DNA from: Pseudomonas sp. MIACH
GTDB taxonomy: Bacteria; Pseudomonadota; Gammaproteobacteria; Pseudomonadales; Pseudomonadaceae
NCBI RefSeq assembly: GCF_001269925.1
Contig: NZ_LHVO01000028.1
Location: 1-64,000 of the forward strand
DNA: 64,000 nt
Direction of reading: 5' to 3'
The position numbers and the translations under genes are program-made. A model generated the notes under the pieces. The model had not been told where the DNA came from. It made no database searches and worked only from the letters and a program-made list of their open reading frames with translations. Every line of letters starts with the position of its first letter. The first letter of the stretch is position 1. Positions 16,991 through 25,965 of the stretch are shown here, one piece after another.

Positions 16991-17611
16991 ATGAGCAAGT
17001 CCCTGACGCTGTCGAGCATCGCCCTTTTACTCGCCAGTGCTGCACCCGCCTTTGCTGCCAGCAACGTCGACCTGACCGTCAAAGGCCTGATCACCCCGAA
17101 TGCCTGCACCCCGACGGTCTCGGCCGGCGGCATGGTGGATCACGGAAAAATGGCCTCCAAGGACCTGGTCCAGAACAACCCGACTTCATTGCCCCGAGTG
17201 ACGCTGCAGTTGAGCATCGCCTGCGATGCAAGCATTCCCTTCGCGATCAAGCCCATCGATAACCGCAGCGGCACCTCTACCGGCACCATGGACTTCGGCC
17301 TGGGCCTGATCAACGGCAACAAGCGACTGGGCCGGTTTTACCTGACCCCCTTGAACATGCGCGCCGACGGCGTCAGTGCCCAGCCGATTGCCTCCAGTGA
17401 CGGCGGCCGCACCTGGTACGGCGAACGTAACTGGGAACTGCAAACCCTATGGGGTGCCGGGGCCGTGGATGACGCAACCACACTGCTGCCGATCAAAAAC
17501 CTGGTGATGGACCTGGGCGTCAATACCAGCATCGCCCGTGCAGACCAGTTCGATTTCAGTGACGAGGCGCCCATCGACGGCTCCGCGACCCTGGAAGTGA
17601 TGTACCTGTAA
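16991..17611 (+). CDS. DUF1120 fimbrial subunit, copy 1
   Basis: A 206-residue secreted protein. A signal peptide (1-23, cut after AFA or FAA) is followed by the shared DUF1120 head NVDLTVKGLITPNACTP with Cys39, then GGMVDHGK, and LSIACD with Cys78. It ends GSATLEVMYL. The paired cysteines, the alternating hydrophobic N-terminus and the penultimate Tyr are hallmarks of chaperone-usher pilins, so I read the family as pilus subunits. Five sister proteins or domains lie in the same run together with a chaperone and an usher. The ATG at 16991 gives the signal peptide; the frame upstream is not coding-like. Confidence 0.88.
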   Translation: MSKSLTLSSIALLLASAAPAFAASNVDLTVKGLITPNACTPTVSAGGMVDHGKMASKDLVQNNPTSLPRVTLQLSIACDASIPFAIKPIDNRSGTSTGTMDFGLGLINGNKRLGRFYLTPLNMRADGVSAQPIASSDGGRTWYGERNWELQTLWGAGAVDDATTLLPIKNLVMDLGVNTSIARADQFDFSDEAPIDGSATLEVMYL

Positions 17612-17643
17612 CTCCCACCCCGTTCACACGGAAGGTTCCAGCC

Positions 17644-18264
17644 ATGCACGTTTGCAACGCAATCCCGTTGGCAGTGTTGTTACTCGCGGCCTCGCCACTG
17701 GCACTGGCCGCCAGCACCACCGACCTCGCCGTCAAAGGCACCATCACCCCGAGTGCCTGTGCGCCGCTGATTTCCGGCGGTGGCACGGTGGACTTCGGAA
17801 AAATGGCAGCCAAGGATCTCGAGGCCGAGCAGTACACCTCACTGCCCCACCAAACCATGCAGTTGAGTGTGCGCTGTGAGGCGCCGACCTTCTTCACCCT
17901 GAGCACCATCGACAACCGCGCCGGTTCCTCGGCCAACCACGCCAACTGGCATGGCCTGGGCATGACATCGGACGGTGAAAAACTTGGCGGCGCCGCCTTC
18001 CACCTATATGCCCCAGTGGCGGACGGCGTCGCTGCACGCGCCATCACATCTGTCGATGGCGGCGTTACATGGCTGCCCACCAGCATGCTCACCCACTCCA
18101 CGCTGACGGCAATCGCCAGGGGCAGCCAACTGGTGCCCATTGCGGTGCAGGACTTCGATGCCGAAATCCGCCTGTTCACCCACATCGCCCCCGCCAACGG
18201 CCTGACCCTGACCGACGAAGTCCCCGTCGACGGGCACGCCACGGTCCAAGTCAACTACCTGTAA
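17644..18264 (+). CDS. DUF1120 fimbrial subunit, copy 2
   Basis: A 206-residue paralogue of the preceding gene, 32 bases downstream with a GGAAGG ribosome-binding site. Signal peptide about 1-23 (ALAAS). The mature start TTDLAVKGTITPSACAP differs from the others in having Ala after the first Cys. The second Cys is in LSVRCE, and the protein ends GHATVQVNYL with penultimate Tyr. It is the most divergent of the four front copies in the middle of the protein (WHGLGMTSDGEKLGGAAFH). Presumed periplasmic-chaperone client and pilus rod or minor subunit. Confidence 0.87.
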   Translation: MHVCNAIPLAVLLLAASPLALAASTTDLAVKGTITPSACAPLISGGGTVDFGKMAAKDLEAEQYTSLPHQTMQLSVRCEAPTFFTLSTIDNRAGSSANHANWHGLGMTSDGEKLGGAAFHLYAPVADGVAARAITSVDGGVTWLPTSMLTHSTLTAIARGSQLVPIAVQDFDAEIRLFTHIAPANGLTLTDEVPVDGHATVQVNYL

Positions 18265-18302
18265 TGCGCCACTCAGACTCAATCGAAAGGAACTCGTCGC
18301 CC

Positions 18303-18923
18303 ATGAAGCCCCTGTTTACCGTACTCGCCACCGGCCTGATGCTGCTCGGTTCTGCCACCAGCTACGCCGCGTCCACCGTCGACCTGACCGTCAAGGGACT
18401 GATCGTACCGAGCGCCTGCACCCCCGTGCTGTCCAGCGGAGGCGTGATCGACCACGGCAAGATTTCCGCCAAGGACCTGAACATAAACAACCCAACGCAT
18501 ATCGGGACCCACACCTTGACCATGGTCGTCAGCTGCGACAGCGCGATCAGCTTTGCACTGCACTCGGTCGACAACCGGGCCGGTTCGTCCATCACCCCCT
18601 CCTACTACGGCCTGGGCCTGATCAACGGCAACCAGAAGCTCGGCTGGTTTGGCCTGACACTCGACAACCCGGTCGCCGACAGTGTCGCAGTGCAGTCAAT
18701 AGCGTCCTTCAACGGACGGGACAATTGGTACCGCGAAAAATTCTGGGACCCGGGCCTGTACATGTCGGTGGCCAGCATGGCCGACGACACTCAACCGGTA
18801 CCGGTCAAGGACTTGTCGCTGGACGTAATGGTTGAAACCTACATCGCCCGCACCGACGGCCTGGACCTGAGCAACGAGGTCACCCTCGACGGCTCGGCCA
18901 CCCTGGAAGTGAAGTACCTGTAA
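18303..18923 (+). CDS. DUF1120 fimbrial subunit, copy 3
   Basis: A 206-residue paralogue with signal peptide about 1-23 (SYAAS), the head TVDLTVKGLIVPSACTP and SGGVIDHGK, second Cys in VVSCD, and the tail GSATLEVKYL. The start at 18303 follows AAGGA and gives the signal peptide; the longer frame beginning at 18069 lies inside the previous gene and is not used. It is closest in pattern to copy 1 (both share YYGLGLINGN or FGLGLINGN blocks), which suggests local duplication. Confidence 0.88.
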   Translation: MKPLFTVLATGLMLLGSATSYAASTVDLTVKGLIVPSACTPVLSSGGVIDHGKISAKDLNINNPTHIGTHTLTMVVSCDSAISFALHSVDNRAGSSITPSYYGLGLINGNQKLGWFGLTLDNPVADSVAVQSIASFNGRDNWYREKFWDPGLYMSVASMADDTQPVPVKDLSLDVMVETYIARTDGLDLSNEVTLDGSATLEVKYL

Positions 18924-19012
18924 CACCCCGAGCGCCCATGCCTGGCAATCCCTCACGGGCATGGGCGTTGTTTTTGTACCGCCCGTATTCAACTCGACCC
19001 GTGGCGCTCCCC

Positions 19013-19639
19013 ATGAACACGCTCACTCAACGCTTGGCTGTATTGCTCTTGCTGACGATTATCCCTGCGGTGTTCGCCGCATCCTTCGTCGACCTTACGG
19101 TGACCGGGCGGCTGACGCCGGACGCCTGTCACGTCATGCTCTCAGACGAAGGCACGGTCGATCACGGAAAAATCCCCTCGCACAGCTTGAATGCCAACAA
19201 ATTCACGGTACTGCCCAGCCAGTTGCTGCAACTGAATGTGCAATGCAGCAGGCCGATGCTGTTTGCCCTGGTGGGGCTCGACAACCGTGCCGAGTCGTCA
19301 CTGGCCCCCGGTTTTTTCTATGGCCTGGGCAGGAACATTCATGTGCCGGCCGAGCGCCTGGGATCCGTAGCCTTGTCCTACCGCAACCCCATCGGTGATG
19401 CGCAGCCCATGCAGGTCATGGCCTCCAGTGACAACGGTGAAACCTGGTCGCCGGAACCGAATGCGTACCCCAAGTCCTATGTGGGCTTTGCGCCTCCCGG
19501 TGATCGCCAGCCCGACTTCATCGGTCAGTTGAGCACCCAACTGCGCATCGACACCTCCATCAATTTCGCCGAGTACCTGACCCTGAATCAGGAGGTACCG
19601 CTGGACGGCTCCATCGTGCTGGACCTGCGCTACCTCTGA
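19013..19639 (+). CDS. DUF1120 fimbrial subunit, copy 4
   Basis: A 208-residue paralogue, signal peptide about 1-21 (AVFAAS). It keeps the head FVDLTVTGRLTPDACHV, EGTVDHGK, a Cys in LNVQCS and the tail GSIVLDLRYL, but is more diverged (no Thr-Pro after the first Cys). The start at 19013 gives a normal signal peptide. It directly precedes the chaperone gene, a position where specialised adaptor or tip-proximal subunits are often encoded. That role is inference only. Confidence 0.85.
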   Translation: MNTLTQRLAVLLLLTIIPAVFAASFVDLTVTGRLTPDACHVMLSDEGTVDHGKIPSHSLNANKFTVLPSQLLQLNVQCSRPMLFALVGLDNRAESSLAPGFFYGLGRNIHVPAERLGSVALSYRNPIGDAQPMQVMASSDNGETWSPEPNAYPKSYVGFAPPGDRQPDFIGQLSTQLRIDTSINFAEYLTLNQEVPLDGSIVLDLRYL

Positions 19640-19672
19640 CCTCTTCACGCTGCCCCAATGGAAAACCCCGTC

Positions 19673-20374
19673 ATGCTGACGACATCGTTCAAACCCTCCA
19701 CCTGCCTGCTTGCCCTGACCCTGCTGTTTGGCACAGGCGCGCAGGCCGACGGCATGATCCCGGACACCTCCGTGGTCATCGTCTACGAAGCCGAAGGGGA
19801 GGCGGCCGTTTCGGTCACTAACACCGACGCCCAACTGGCCCTGCTGCACGTCACCCTGGAAGACATTCCCGAAGACCGCGAGCCGTTGCTGGTGGTCACC
19901 CCGCCCCTGTCGCGGGTGGAAGCGTCCAAATCACAACTGGTGCGGTTCATCCTGCAACGCCAGCAACCACTGCAAACACAGCGGCTCAAGCGCGCGATCT
20001 TCGAAGGCATGCCCCAGGGCCGTCCCGCCACCGAAGCCGGGCATGCCCGGGTGGGCGTGACCGTGCGCCAGAACCTGCCGGTGATCATTCATCCCAAGGG
20101 CCTGGCGCTTAATCGCACGCCCTGGACCCGCCTGACCTGGTCACAACACGGCAGCACTTTGCAGGTACGCAACGACAGCCCGTATGTGGTGCGCCTGGCC
20201 CAGGAGCTGCGCCTGCTGCCTGGCGACGGCAAGGCCATGCTGCCGCGCACCTACGTGTTGCCGGGGGAAACCTTGAGCGTACCCGCCACCGGTGGCGCCG
20301 CCACTAAAGTGCGGCTGCAACCGGCCACGGTGTATGGCTTTGCCGTGGCCGCCTACGAAGCCCCCCTCACCTGA
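19673..20374 (+). CDS. Periplasmic pilus assembly chaperone
   Basis: A 233-residue PapD-like chaperone. Signal peptide about 1-25 (TGAQA). The first Ig-like domain starts DTSVVIVYEAEGEAAVSVTNTD and carries the F1-G1 region with SRVEASKSQLVRFILQ, matching the conserved chaperone edge strand that donates to subunits. The second domain begins near VIIHPKGLALNRTPWTRLTW. The start at 19673 (GGAAAA ahead) is preferred to the ATG at 19658. It lies between the four DUF1120 genes and the usher, as expected for a chaperone-usher operon. Confidence 0.88.
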   Translation: MLTTSFKPSTCLLALTLLFGTGAQADGMIPDTSVVIVYEAEGEAAVSVTNTDAQLALLHVTLEDIPEDREPLLVVTPPLSRVEASKSQLVRFILQRQQPLQTQRLKRAIFEGMPQGRPATEAGHARVGVTVRQNLPVIIHPKGLALNRTPWTRLTWSQHGSTLQVRNDSPYVVRLAQELRLLPGDGKAMLPRTYVLPGETLSVPATGGAATKVRLQPATVYGFAVAAYEAPLT

Positions 20375-20451
20375 CCAACGCCTGCATCACGAAGTGACGG
20401 CGCCAAGACCGTCATCGGGGCGCGCAGACGCCCATCATTCGAGTGCCTTTC

Positions 20452-22884
20452 GTGAAAACAGTATTGAGCTACCGTGACGGCGATGCCGTGCCCGACATAC
20501 CCGCCCGCAGCGCCTTCCCAGCGCTGTTGCTGGCGTGCACCCTGCTGCCCGCCGAAGCCTGGGCCCAAGAACGCACCAGCTTTGATGCGACCACCCTGCA
20601 CCAACGCGGCATCGACCCGCAGTTGGCCAGCCTGCTGCTGGACGCACCGCGCTTTGCCGCTGGCCGGCACGCGGTGAGCCTGCGGGTCAACGGCCAGCCC
20701 AGGGGGCGCTTGGAAGTCGGTTTCGATCAACACGGCCAACTCTGTTTTGACCAGGCCCTGCTGGACGCCGCCAACCTGAGGGTGCCCGGCGACAGCGGTC
20801 CCTGCCATGACCTGTTCGCGCAGTACCCCCAAAGTCTGGTGGAGCAGGACCCGGCCAGCCTCACCGTATCGCTGGTGGTGCCCAGCGAAGCGCTGCGACC
20901 GCTGCAACAGGACATCTCCGGCTATCAAACCGGTGGTGTCGCCGCCCTGCTCAATTACGACCTCACGGGTTTCTATAACCGCTTCAGCGATGACGACAGC
21001 CGCTTTGGCTCGGCGAATACCGAGGTGGGCTTCAACGCGGGCGACTGGATCGTGCGCAGCCGCCAGGTACAGACCTGGCAGGATGGCCTGTCGCGCAGCA
21101 CCCACCTTGAGGCGTATGCCCAACGCACCTTTGCCAGCCTTCAGGCAGTCCTGCAAGCCGGGCAGATCAATCTCTACAACCCGGTGTTGTCGGGTGCACA
21201 GATCACCGGGATGCAGGTACTGACCGAACAGGCGCTTCAAGAGCAAGGCCAGGGCGCGACCATCGACGGTATCGCCAACAGCCCGGCCCAGGTCGAGGTG
21301 CGGCAGAACGGCGCGTTGATTCACTCCACCGTGGTGCCGGCCGGGCCGTTTTCCCTGACGGATGTGCGGCGCCTGAACTCTCGCTCGGACGTCGAAGTCA
21401 CGGTCAAGGAAAGCAGCGGCGGCGAGCGCCGTTTCACCGTTCCCGCCGCCATGCTCGGCCTCGGGCTCGCGGCGCCGGGGTACTCGGTGGCAGCGGGCCG
21501 CGTGCGCACTATCGGCGATGCCCAGGGTGACGATCCTTGGGTGGTCAGCGCAGGCTGGACCGGCGCCGTGCACCCGCAACTGTCCTTGGGCAGCGGGGTG
21601 CTGGCGTCCAGCGAATACCGTGCGGCGGGCGTGAGCCTGGGGTGGCTGCCATGGCTGGACAGTCAGGTGCAGTTGACCACTCAGCTTGCCGATACCCAGG
21701 CACGGCACAAGGTGCGTGGTGTGCAGACCGACCTGGGATGGTCTCAGCGCCTGAATGACCAATGGTCATTCAGCGTCGCCAACTCCTGGCGCACATCCGG
21801 CTATCGGGAACTGGAAGAAGCCACTTACGAAGCCGAAATCACTCAGCAACGGCGCTCACGTTATCGCGATCAACAAAGCGCCACGGTCGGTTGGTCGCAC
21901 CCGTGGCTGGGGGCATTCAGTGCCGGGCTGTCGCGCTCCAGCAGCTTTGATGGCGACAGCAGCAGCCGAGGCCTGGCGGCGTGGGGCACCAGCGTCGGTG
22001 GCGTGTCGTTGTCGGCCAGTGCGGAATGGCAGATAGGCGGGCGCCAGCAACAGGACAACGCGGTGTACCTGAATGTCAGCCTGCCCCTGGGCGAAAGTCG
22101 TCGCGTGCGCGCCTGGGTGCGTAACTCGGGCGGCGAACATCGCACCGGCCTGGGGCTGAACGAACAGATCGATGATCAATTGAGCTATCGCGTCAGCGCC
22201 GAACACGACACCCGCGACCAACAGGTGGAAACCACCCTCGGGCTCTCGGCCCTGCCGCGCTACAGCCAACTCGACGTCAGCTACAGCCGCTCCGATGCCG
22301 AGCGATCGAGCTATCAAGGCAGTGCCCGGGGTGGCGTGGTGGTGCATGGCGACGGAGTGACCTTTTCGCCCTACCCGGTGCGCGACACCTTCGCCGTGGT
22401 CTCGGTGGGCGATATGGGCGGCATCAAGTTGAGCACCCCCAGCGGGCCGGTGTGGACCGACTGGCAAGGCCAGGCCGTGGTGCCCCAAGTGAACGCCTAT
22501 GGCCGCAGCCCGGTGGAAGTGCAGACCCGCTCGCTGCCGCGCAATGCCGATATCAACAACGGCCTGGCAATGATCTCGGCCGGGCGTGGCGCGGTGGATC
22601 GGGTCGAGTTCGGGGTGACGTTGACTCGCCGAGTGTTGCTCACCGCACGTACCGAACAAGGCGCACTGCTGCCCCGTGGCGCCTCCGTCAGCACCGCCGA
22701 CGGCGAGTTCGTGACCCTGGTGCAGGACGGCGGCCAGGTGTTCCTGCCCAATGTGCTGGAGCAATCCGCACTGTGGGTCAGCGCGCCCGGCATGACGCGC
22801 TGCCGGTTGCACTTCGAGGTGCCGGCCAAAGGCGATCCCCAGGTGTATTTCGAAACCGCGCCCGCGCGCTGCAACCCCCTATGA
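20452..22884 (+). CDS. Outer-membrane fimbrial usher protein
   Basis: An 810-residue usher that forms the pilus secretion pore. After a signal peptide (ending AEAWAQ, about residue 39 counting from here) come the N-terminal chaperone-binding domain (TTLHQRGIDPQLASLLLD, RLEVGFDQHGQLCFDQALLDAANL), the 24-strand pore (YDLTGFYNRFSDDDSRFGSANTEVGFNAGDWIVRSR onward) with a plug, and C-terminal domains (GQAVVPQVNAYGRSPVEVQTRSLPRNADI; RGASVSTADGEFVTLVQDGGQVFLPNV). Length is normal. Two GTG starts are possible. 20452 has GAG eight bases ahead, 20443 has none. Its stop lies just before the adhesin-like gene. Confidence 0.92.
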   Translation: MKTVLSYRDGDAVPDIPARSAFPALLLACTLLPAEAWAQERTSFDATTLHQRGIDPQLASLLLDAPRFAAGRHAVSLRVNGQPRGRLEVGFDQHGQLCFDQALLDAANLRVPGDSGPCHDLFAQYPQSLVEQDPASLTVSLVVPSEALRPLQQDISGYQTGGVAALLNYDLTGFYNRFSDDDSRFGSANTEVGFNAGDWIVRSRQVQTWQDGLSRSTHLEAYAQRTFASLQAVLQAGQINLYNPVLSGAQITGMQVLTEQALQEQGQGATIDGIANSPAQVEVRQNGALIHSTVVPAGPFSLTDVRRLNSRSDVEVTVKESSGGERRFTVPAAMLGLGLAAPGYSVAAGRVRTIGDAQGDDPWVVSAGWTGAVHPQLSLGSGVLASSEYRAAGVSLGWLPWLDSQVQLTTQLADTQARHKVRGVQTDLGWSQRLNDQWSFSVANSWRTSGYRELEEATYEAEITQQRRSRYRDQQSATVGWSHPWLGAFSAGLSRSSSFDGDSSSRGLAAWGTSVGGVSLSASAEWQIGGRQQQDNAVYLNVSLPLGESRRVRAWVRNSGGEHRTGLGLNEQIDDQLSYRVSAEHDTRDQQVETTLGLSALPRYSQLDVSYSRSDAERSSYQGSARGGVVVHGDGVTFSPYPVRDTFAVVSVGDMGGIKLSTPSGPVWTDWQGQAVVPQVNAYGRSPVEVQTRSLPRNADINNGLAMISAGRGAVDRVEFGVTLTRRVLLTARTEQGALLPRGASVSTADGEFVTLVQDGGQVFLPNVLEQSALWVSAPGMTRCRLHFEVPAKGDPQVYFETAPARCNPL

Positions 22885-22895
22885 GGACGATCACC

Positions 22896-24035
22896 ATGCT
22901 CCTTTTCCGCGCCCCCTGGCTGACGGCTGCATTGATGAGCGTCGGCCTCGTCGCAAACGTGTGGGCCGACGATGAGTGCCGGATAAACATCAGCGAACCG
23001 GTGCTCGACTTCGGCCTGATGAAGCGCCTTGCACAACACGACGCCGCGCCGCAGCGCCTGCTCGGCGAACGCCGCTTGAGCGTGAACCTCAACTGCCCGC
23101 AATCGACAGACATGAGTGTGTTCTATCGCGCCCTCGCGGCCAGTGCCCAACGCCTGCAATTTACCGAGCACGGCACCTACGCTCTGCAGGTCAGCGACGG
23201 CGTGCTGGACGGCCAGGCGGTGGAGCTGGGCTTGCTGCCGGCAGCCGGCCAGGCACCGGCCGCGGTCGGTACGACGTTGAGCTGGCTGCCAGGCCACGGC
23301 GTGGCCCCCGTGCAAGGCACCCGCGTCGTACAGGGCAAGCACTTCGCGCTGCAAGTGAGCCTCAGCGCCTGGGCCGACGTCGCCGCGACCCGGGTCCGCG
23401 AGGCGACCACCTGGGAAGTGTCCGGGACGTTCGATACCCGCCAGGGCGACCGCTCGCGGGAACTCACCCTGCGCGCCCACTTCGCCCCCATCGCGTGCAC
23501 ACCGCAGTTGTCCAACGGCGGGCTGGTGGATTACGGCACGCTGCTGGCCAAGGACCTCAATACCAGCAATGAAACCCCGCTGCCGACCCGCACCTTGCAA
23601 CTCTCCGTGAGTTGCGACGCGGCGACGTCTTTCGCGCTGAAGATGCATGACAACCGCAAAGGCTCTGCCACCGGCGGTATCGATGAAACCGCCTACGGCC
23701 TGGATCTGGACGGCAGCCAGAACAAGATTGGGCGCTTCTACTTGAACATCGACCCGGCCGAGTTCAGCGCCGACGCACTCGGCACCCTGTATCGCACCGA
23801 CTCCACCAGTGGCGGGGCGGCGTGGAGCAGTTCCAGTGCCCGGCAGATCCCCATCGCCGCCAACAGCCTGATGGGGTTTACCGATAGCGTCGGCAATACC
23901 CGTGGGCCGGTGCCGATCCAGCACCTCGTCGGTACGGTGCGCATCAAGGCCTACCTGGCCCCGACCCAATCACTGGACCTGCGCAACGTGGTGTACATCA
24001 ACGGTTCGGGCACCCTTGAAATCATCTACCCCTGA
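22896..24035 (+). CDS. Two-domain DUF1120 protein, probable pilus tip adhesin
   Basis: A 379-residue secreted protein with signal peptide about 1-24 (VANVWAD). The N-terminal domain (about 25-195, starting ECRINISEPVLDFGLM) is unlike the sister proteins. The C-terminal half is a DUF1120 pilin-like domain (APIACTPQLSNGGLVDYGTLLAKDLN, LSVSCD, end GSGTLEIIYP). This layout, an unrelated domain in place of the free N-terminal donor strand, is that of a tip adhesin. The ATG at 22896 has GAGGACG ahead. A second ATG at 22881 overlaps the usher stop. The receptor is unknown. Confidence 0.8.
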   Translation: MLLFRAPWLTAALMSVGLVANVWADDECRINISEPVLDFGLMKRLAQHDAAPQRLLGERRLSVNLNCPQSTDMSVFYRALAASAQRLQFTEHGTYALQVSDGVLDGQAVELGLLPAAGQAPAAVGTTLSWLPGHGVAPVQGTRVVQGKHFALQVSLSAWADVAATRVREATTWEVSGTFDTRQGDRSRELTLRAHFAPIACTPQLSNGGLVDYGTLLAKDLNTSNETPLPTRTLQLSVSCDAATSFALKMHDNRKGSATGGIDETAYGLDLDGSQNKIGRFYLNIDPAEFSADALGTLYRTDSTSGGAAWSSSSARQIPIAANSLMGFTDSVGNTRGPVPIQHLVGTVRIKAYLAPTQSLDLRNVVYINGSGTLEIIYP

Positions 24036-24052
24036 CCTCTGGAGCTCCCTTT

Positions 24053-24703
24053 ATGAACACGTATTGCACTGTCGTTTGCGCCCTGGCGGTACTCACCACA
24101 GCCCCCCACACCCTGGCCGCCTCCAGCGTGGACCTGAGTGTCAAAGGCCGGCTGACGCCCACCGCCTGCACACCCCTGCTGTCGAGCAACGGACTGATCG
24201 ACTACGGCAAGATTTCCCAGCAGGACCTCAACGTCGAAAAGGGCACTCGATTACCGGTCAAGCACCTGCAAGTCAGTATCGGCTGTAACGCGCCGAACCG
24301 CTTTGCCCTGCGCATGCGTGACAACCGCGACGGCACGGCCACGGTCAACAGCGAGATTTACTACGGGCTGGGTCTGGACAACAGTGGCAACCGTATTGGC
24401 CTGTATTCCCTGAGTTTCGACCCTCGCCAGACCCAGGTAGACAGCCTCGCGACCGCCTACGGTACCGAATCCACCACCGGCGGCCTGGCCTGGCGCACCG
24501 CCAACCTCAACCCGATCGACATCGGCGCCAACAGTTACCTGGGGTTCACCGACACCCAAGGCAGTACCAGCGGACCTTCGGCGATCCAGGCGTTGACCAG
24601 CACCGTCAAGGTCGAGGCGGTGATCAACGCCAAGCAGAACCTGGACCTGAGCAGCGACACCTGGCTCGACGGCTCGGCAACCCTGGAAGTGCTGTACCTC
24701 TAG
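24053..24703 (+). CDS. DUF1120 fimbrial subunit, copy 5
   Basis: A 216-residue last gene of the fimbrial run. Signal peptide about 1-22 (HTLAAS), head SVDLSVKGRLTPTACTP, NGLIDYGK, second Cys in VSIGCN, tail GSATLEVLYL. Its middle (YYGLGLDNSGNRIGLYSLSFDP and GANSYLGFTDTQGSTSGPSAIQ) is clearly closer to the DUF1120 half of the preceding two-domain protein than to copies 1-4, so these two probably arose from one another. It follows GGAG and ends four bases into the convergent transporter gene. Confidence 0.87.
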   Translation: MNTYCTVVCALAVLTTAPHTLAASSVDLSVKGRLTPTACTPLLSSNGLIDYGKISQQDLNVEKGTRLPVKHLQVSIGCNAPNRFALRMRDNRDGTATVNSEIYYGLGLDNSGNRIGLYSLSFDPRQTQVDSLATAYGTESTTGGLAWRTANLNPIDIGANSYLGFTDTQGSTSGPSAIQALTSTVKVEAVINAKQNLDLSSDTWLDGSATLEVLYL

Positions 24704-25965
24704 AGCCTTTCGCTGCTGACCTGCACATACAGCGCCCGCCCCGCGCCCAGCCCGGCGACGATCGCGCCCAGGCCGATCACCGCGAAAATCCAGCCGATGG
24801 CCGACCAGCCGCCGGTCCAGTCGTGCACCAGGCCTACCGCCAATGGGCCTACGGACGCCAGCGTGTAACCAATGCCCTGGGCCATGCTCGACAGGTTGGC
24901 TGCCACATGGGAGTCGCGCGAGCGCAGCACGATCAAGGTCAGCGCCAGGCTGAACGTGCCGCCCTGGCCCAGGCCGAGCAGGATCGCCCAACCCCACAGG
25001 CCGTCCAGCGGCGCATACAGGCAACCGAACAGGCCGCCGAGGGTCAGCAGCATCACCACCACAATCGCCAGGCGCTGGTCTTTGCCACGGGTTGCGAGCC
25101 AGGGCGCTGCGAGGGAACTGAACAATTGCATGACGATGGAGCCGGACAATGCCAACCCGGCTTCGGTCGCGCTCAGGCCGCGGCCGATCAAAATCGACGG
25201 CAGCCAGCCAAACACGATGTACGACAGGGACGATTGCAAGCCCATGTACACGGTGACTTGCCAGGCCAACGGGTCACGCAACAGGCCCTTGACCCGGTAG
25301 GCGACCTGGTGGGCGCCGTGTTTCTGGCCGACCTGGGGTAACCAGAACAACGCTGCCACCAACGCCGGCAGCACCCAGAAACCCAGGCCAATGGTCCAGC
25401 GGTCGCCGAAGTAATGACTCAGCGGCACCGTGGCGCCCGCCGCCAACGCTGCGCCCAGGCACAGGGCCATGGTGTAGACACCGGTCATGGCGCCGGCTTG
25501 TCTGGCGAAATCACGCTTGATGATGCCCGGCAGCAATACGCCGATGATGCCGATGCTCGCACCGGCAATCAGGCTGCCGGCGAACAACCCCACTTCGCCA
25601 AACGAACTGCGCAGGATGATGCCGGCGGCCAGGGTCAGCAGGATTCCCAGCACCACCCGCTCGGCGCCAAAACGCCGGGCCAGGACCGGTGCCATTGGCG
25701 CGAACAAGCCGAGGCACAACACCGGCAAGGTGGTCAGCAAACCGGCCTGGGCCGCCGACAATCCCAGACTGCTGGAAACCTCGGCCAGCAACGGCGCCAC
25801 GCTCGACAACGCCGGGCGCAGGTTCAAGGCCACCAGGATCAGGCCCAGCAGCAACAGCCAAGGGCGGCTTACCAGCGGGTGACTGGCTTGCACCACTTCG
25901 TCGTCGGCTTCGGCGTCAATCAACAGTTCTTCCAACTCGGTCGTACGTTTGGTTTCAGGGCTCAT
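24700..25965 (-). CDS. CynX/NimT family MFS transporter
   Basis: A 421-residue twelve-helix transporter of the CynX/NimT type (cyanate and nitroimidazole transport-like proteins). The first helix reads LLLLGLILVALNLRPALSSVAPLL, with the NLRPA motif typical of the family, followed by GLSAAQAGLLTTLPVLCLGLFAP. The N-terminal 35 residues are acidic and cytoplasmic. Its substrate is unknown. No cyanase gene is present, so a cyanate role is not supported. It overlaps the upstream GntR regulator gene by 11 bases, so the two form one operon. Confidence 0.87.
   Translation of the reverse strand: MSPETKRTTELEELLIDAEADDEVVQASHPLVSRPWLLLLGLILVALNLRPALSSVAPLLAEVSSSLGLSAAQAGLLTTLPVLCLGLFAPMAPVLARRFGAERVVLGILLTLAAGIILRSSFGEVGLFAGSLIAGASIGIIGVLLPGIIKRDFARQAGAMTGVYTMALCLGAALAAGATVPLSHYFGDRWTIGLGFWVLPALVAALFWLPQVGQKHGAHQVAYRVKGLLRDPLAWQVTVYMGLQSSLSYIVFGWLPSILIGRGLSATEAGLALSGSIVMQLFSSLAAPWLATRGKDQRLAIVVVMLLTLGGLFGCLYAPLDGLWGWAILLGLGQGGTFSLALTLIVLRSRDSHVAANLSSMAQGIGYTLASVGPLAVGLVHDWTGGWSAIGWIFAVIGLGAIVAGLGAGRALYVQVSSERL

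Noticed and set aside
22452..22895. Upstream extension of the tip-adhesin frame inside the usher gene
   Set aside because: It overlaps the usher C-terminus in another frame; a signal peptide and ribosome-binding site support the start at 22896.
22497..23969. 490-residue minus-strand frame opposite the usher and adhesin genes
   Set aside because: It is Val/Gly/Gln-rich, spans two genes on the other strand and has no domain.
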